A stretch of DNA of 62,000 nucleotides, taken from NCBI GenBank assembly GCA_015680685.1, contig MNCI01005415.1:209812-271811 (forward strand). Direction: 5' to 3'. This stretch comes from Gnetum montanum (Eukaryota; Streptophyta; Gnetopsida; Gnetales; Gnetaceae). The translations under genes were made by a program, and so were the position numbers. The notes below the pieces were generated by a model. The model saw only the letters and a program-made list of their open reading frames with translations. It was not told the DNA's origin and ran no database searches. Of this stretch, positions 60,151 to 62,000 are shown one piece after another (the first letter of the stretch is position 1; each line of letters starts with the position of its first letter).

Positions 60151-60424
60151 GGTACTCATACTTTAGTCCTGCATGTCAACCATAAGCACATTAAGTGGTA
60201 CCTAGATAAATATGAGTAAAGAATGTCAAAATGCTACAAAATTATGCAAATACATGTTCTTCCAATGTCACATACAATATAAATAAGGTTTTTCAAATCC
60301 ACAAGGATGTAGAAAATAAGTAAATCAAATGAAATATAGGCCAAACAAAGGTCAAATGAAGGTCCAACATAGTCTAATAAGGTGAAGCATGAGAAATAAG
60401 GATAAAATGGTTAACAAAGGATAC

Positions 60425-60490
60425 AATCTTGCCAATTTTATGCCTTGGTAGGCCACAGTGCCAGTTTTAGGCCTTAGCAGGGCATGGTCA
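60425..60490 (-). repeat. Element F TTAAACTAG-type units
   Basis: Two units on plus (TTTATGCCTTGGTAGGCCAC; TTTTAGGCCTTAGCAGGGCA), upstream of the F pol as transcribed. Same relative place as the pol-side units of C and D. Confidence 0.6.
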
Positions 60491-62000
60491 CATGGTGTCA
60501 AATGATGGTCAATGAAGACCAAACCCCATCACCCAACATCAATCCAAGGCTAAAAATGGTCAAAAAAGACCATAATAAGGAAAATAATGTGGATATAGAG
60601 GGGACTATGGTCAATTGATGTCAACAAAGATCAATAATGCAAAAAAGGCCAAAAACAAGTCAAAACACTATGGAATAAGGTAACAATTAATGAAAATAAA
60701 ATTCATGTGGTAAAAATTGAATAATACTAGTCAAACATAATTAAATTTTGGTACATTAAGAGCTAAAAGACAAGACCCTACATGACATATTGCACTAGAT
60801 CATCTAGCACAATTTAGAGATGAAAAAATTGGTCAATTGATAATCAAGTAAAAAAATAAAGATGGAGAAACAAAAAGTAGTGTAGAATGCATCAATAGTA
60901 GATGCCTAGAAATATGTCCATGCTAAGGCCATTAGTATATTAGAAGAAGCAAATAAAATAATTCGTATAAAAGAATCTAATATTGATAAACATTAAGAAG
61001 AAAAAGAACATACTTGAAGAAAGTATATATTAACTAAGAGAGTAATTTGTTAGAGTTAACATAGATATAAGACAATTGACCTATGAAAATAGAACTTTGT
61101 CAATTGAATAAGTATATGCAATAAGATAGAAATAAGTCATTGAAGTTATTGTATGAAAAAATAAGTCCAAGAAATATGAAAGACTCAAAGAACATTTTAG
61201 AGATCAAGTGAATATGTAAAAACTAGTCAATGAAAAAGAGATTCAAATAGCTAAAGCTAAGATCAGTTCTATTACACAACAAATACCTAATTGGAAACCA
61301 ATATTAGATAGTTTCAACCATGTTCACCAAGTAGATCTAAAGAAAAAATACCTATAGATACAGAACCTAATAAAATACATGAGGTTAGCAAATCTCTACT
61401 ATGCTAACTTAGCCATGTTGATAGCTAAAACACCATCAATTTTGGGCCATCATGATTCTTTGGGTGTAATGCCATGATGAACTGCACAAATGGTTTGACA
61501 TCCTAGAAGTCCTAATGCCTACGAATGTACTTCTGAACCTGTCTGCCACCCTTTGCAACATAGTCAATGCAACACCTAACCATGAGGCCAGTTTGCATGA
61601 AAGAGGCATTAGGGGTAGACCGTATAGATTGGCAAATTTTCTATCTCCCAGGTTGACAGGCTTGCTACACTCTCTATCTTGCCCAGCTTGACACATGACC
61701 CAGTTAATGGTCTACCTAGGGACCATGCTAGGATCTATTGAAGGTGTTTAGGATGGACTAAGTAGTTCAACAAGTTTTCTAATTATGGGACCTACTACGC
61801 TACACAGTGTAGTAGGCCATGTGGAGCTCGATCAGGAACCAAAGATGTAGTTGACAATAATTCAGCCCTCCAGGATGCTTGCCCCGCATCATCCTTAAAG
61901 CATGATCAACATGACATAGGAGAATGTAGCAAATTTCATCAAGAATCATCTCCATCTGAGTGCTATGCTACACAGCGTAGCAGGGTTCTAGTGTGGCAAT
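60491..62000. other. Unassigned right end with LTR-like palindromes
   Basis: Up to about 61400 this is A-rich with lysine-rich short frames. No match to the antisense gene was found, though that gene would be expected here on plus. From 61700 it changes character and holds palindromic words GCTACGCTACACAGTGTAGT-like (about 61790-61813) and GCTATGCTACACAGCGTAGC (61962-61981). These resemble the LTRs of B and C, so an LTR probably continues past the window. The 86-codon frame at 61436-61696 (minus) has no recognised motif. Confidence 0.5.

Noticed and set aside
1-62000. tRNA, rRNA or host protein-coding genes
   Set aside because: None recognised; every gene-like region traces to a retrotransposon or to the accessory gene inside one.

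Overview
This window looks like intergenic DNA from a large plant genome; a gymnosperm is plausible but not proven. It is built almost entirely of nested, decayed Ty3/gypsy LTR retrotransposons, and I found no host gene, rRNA, tRNA or CRISPR array. The plant assignment rests on the retrotransposon lineage (gag-PR-RT-RNase H, a second archaeal-type RNase H, then integrase: the Tat lineage), GT-AG introns, and decay in which stop codons fall mostly on TAG/TAA/TGA where sister copies have Gln, Trp or Arg. That is the expected scar of 5-methylcytosine deamination. Every reverse transcriptase seen has lost its catalytic YxDD box.

Layout. Positions 1-1261: element A, minus strand, an RT fragment plus LTR-like DNA. 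1262-9975: element B, minus strand, with two ~1.17 kb LTRs and gag-protease but no recognisable pol. 9981-~17646: element C, plus strand, CpG-rich and less decayed, with a 5' LTR, a truncated gag, a 72-bp repeat array, an antisense spliced gene and the start of pol. 17666-36636: element D, plus strand, structurally complete, ~19 kb, with 1713/1712-bp LTRs and a 5-bp target duplication (CCCAT), inserted next to the cut end of C. 36642-~48560: element E, minus strand, with a ~190-bp tandem repeat, the antisense gene (here on plus), a repeat array, protease and gag. ~48600-53560 and beyond: element G, plus strand, a different gypsy lineage. 57440-60490: element F, minus strand, a pol of the A-E family. 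53561-57440 and 60490-62000 are mostly unassigned.

The main discovery is a cassette shared by C, D and E. Between protease and reverse transcriptase, where a standard gypsy element has nothing, there is a gene of seven or more exons on the opposite strand. Its protein is homologous between the three copies over most of its length, and several splice sites fall at the same places. I do not recognise the protein family. Copies of a short noncoding repeat (core TTAAACTAG) lie beside the cassette, and the same repeat appears in A, B and F. Each family's LTR is also rich in its own palindromic word: CTATGC/GCATAG in B, TTACGC/GCGTAA in C, CTCACACT/AGTGTGAG in D. One reading is a retrotransposon family with an antisense accessory gene and family-specific DNA targets, perhaps an anti-silencing or regulatory system. 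That functional step is inference.
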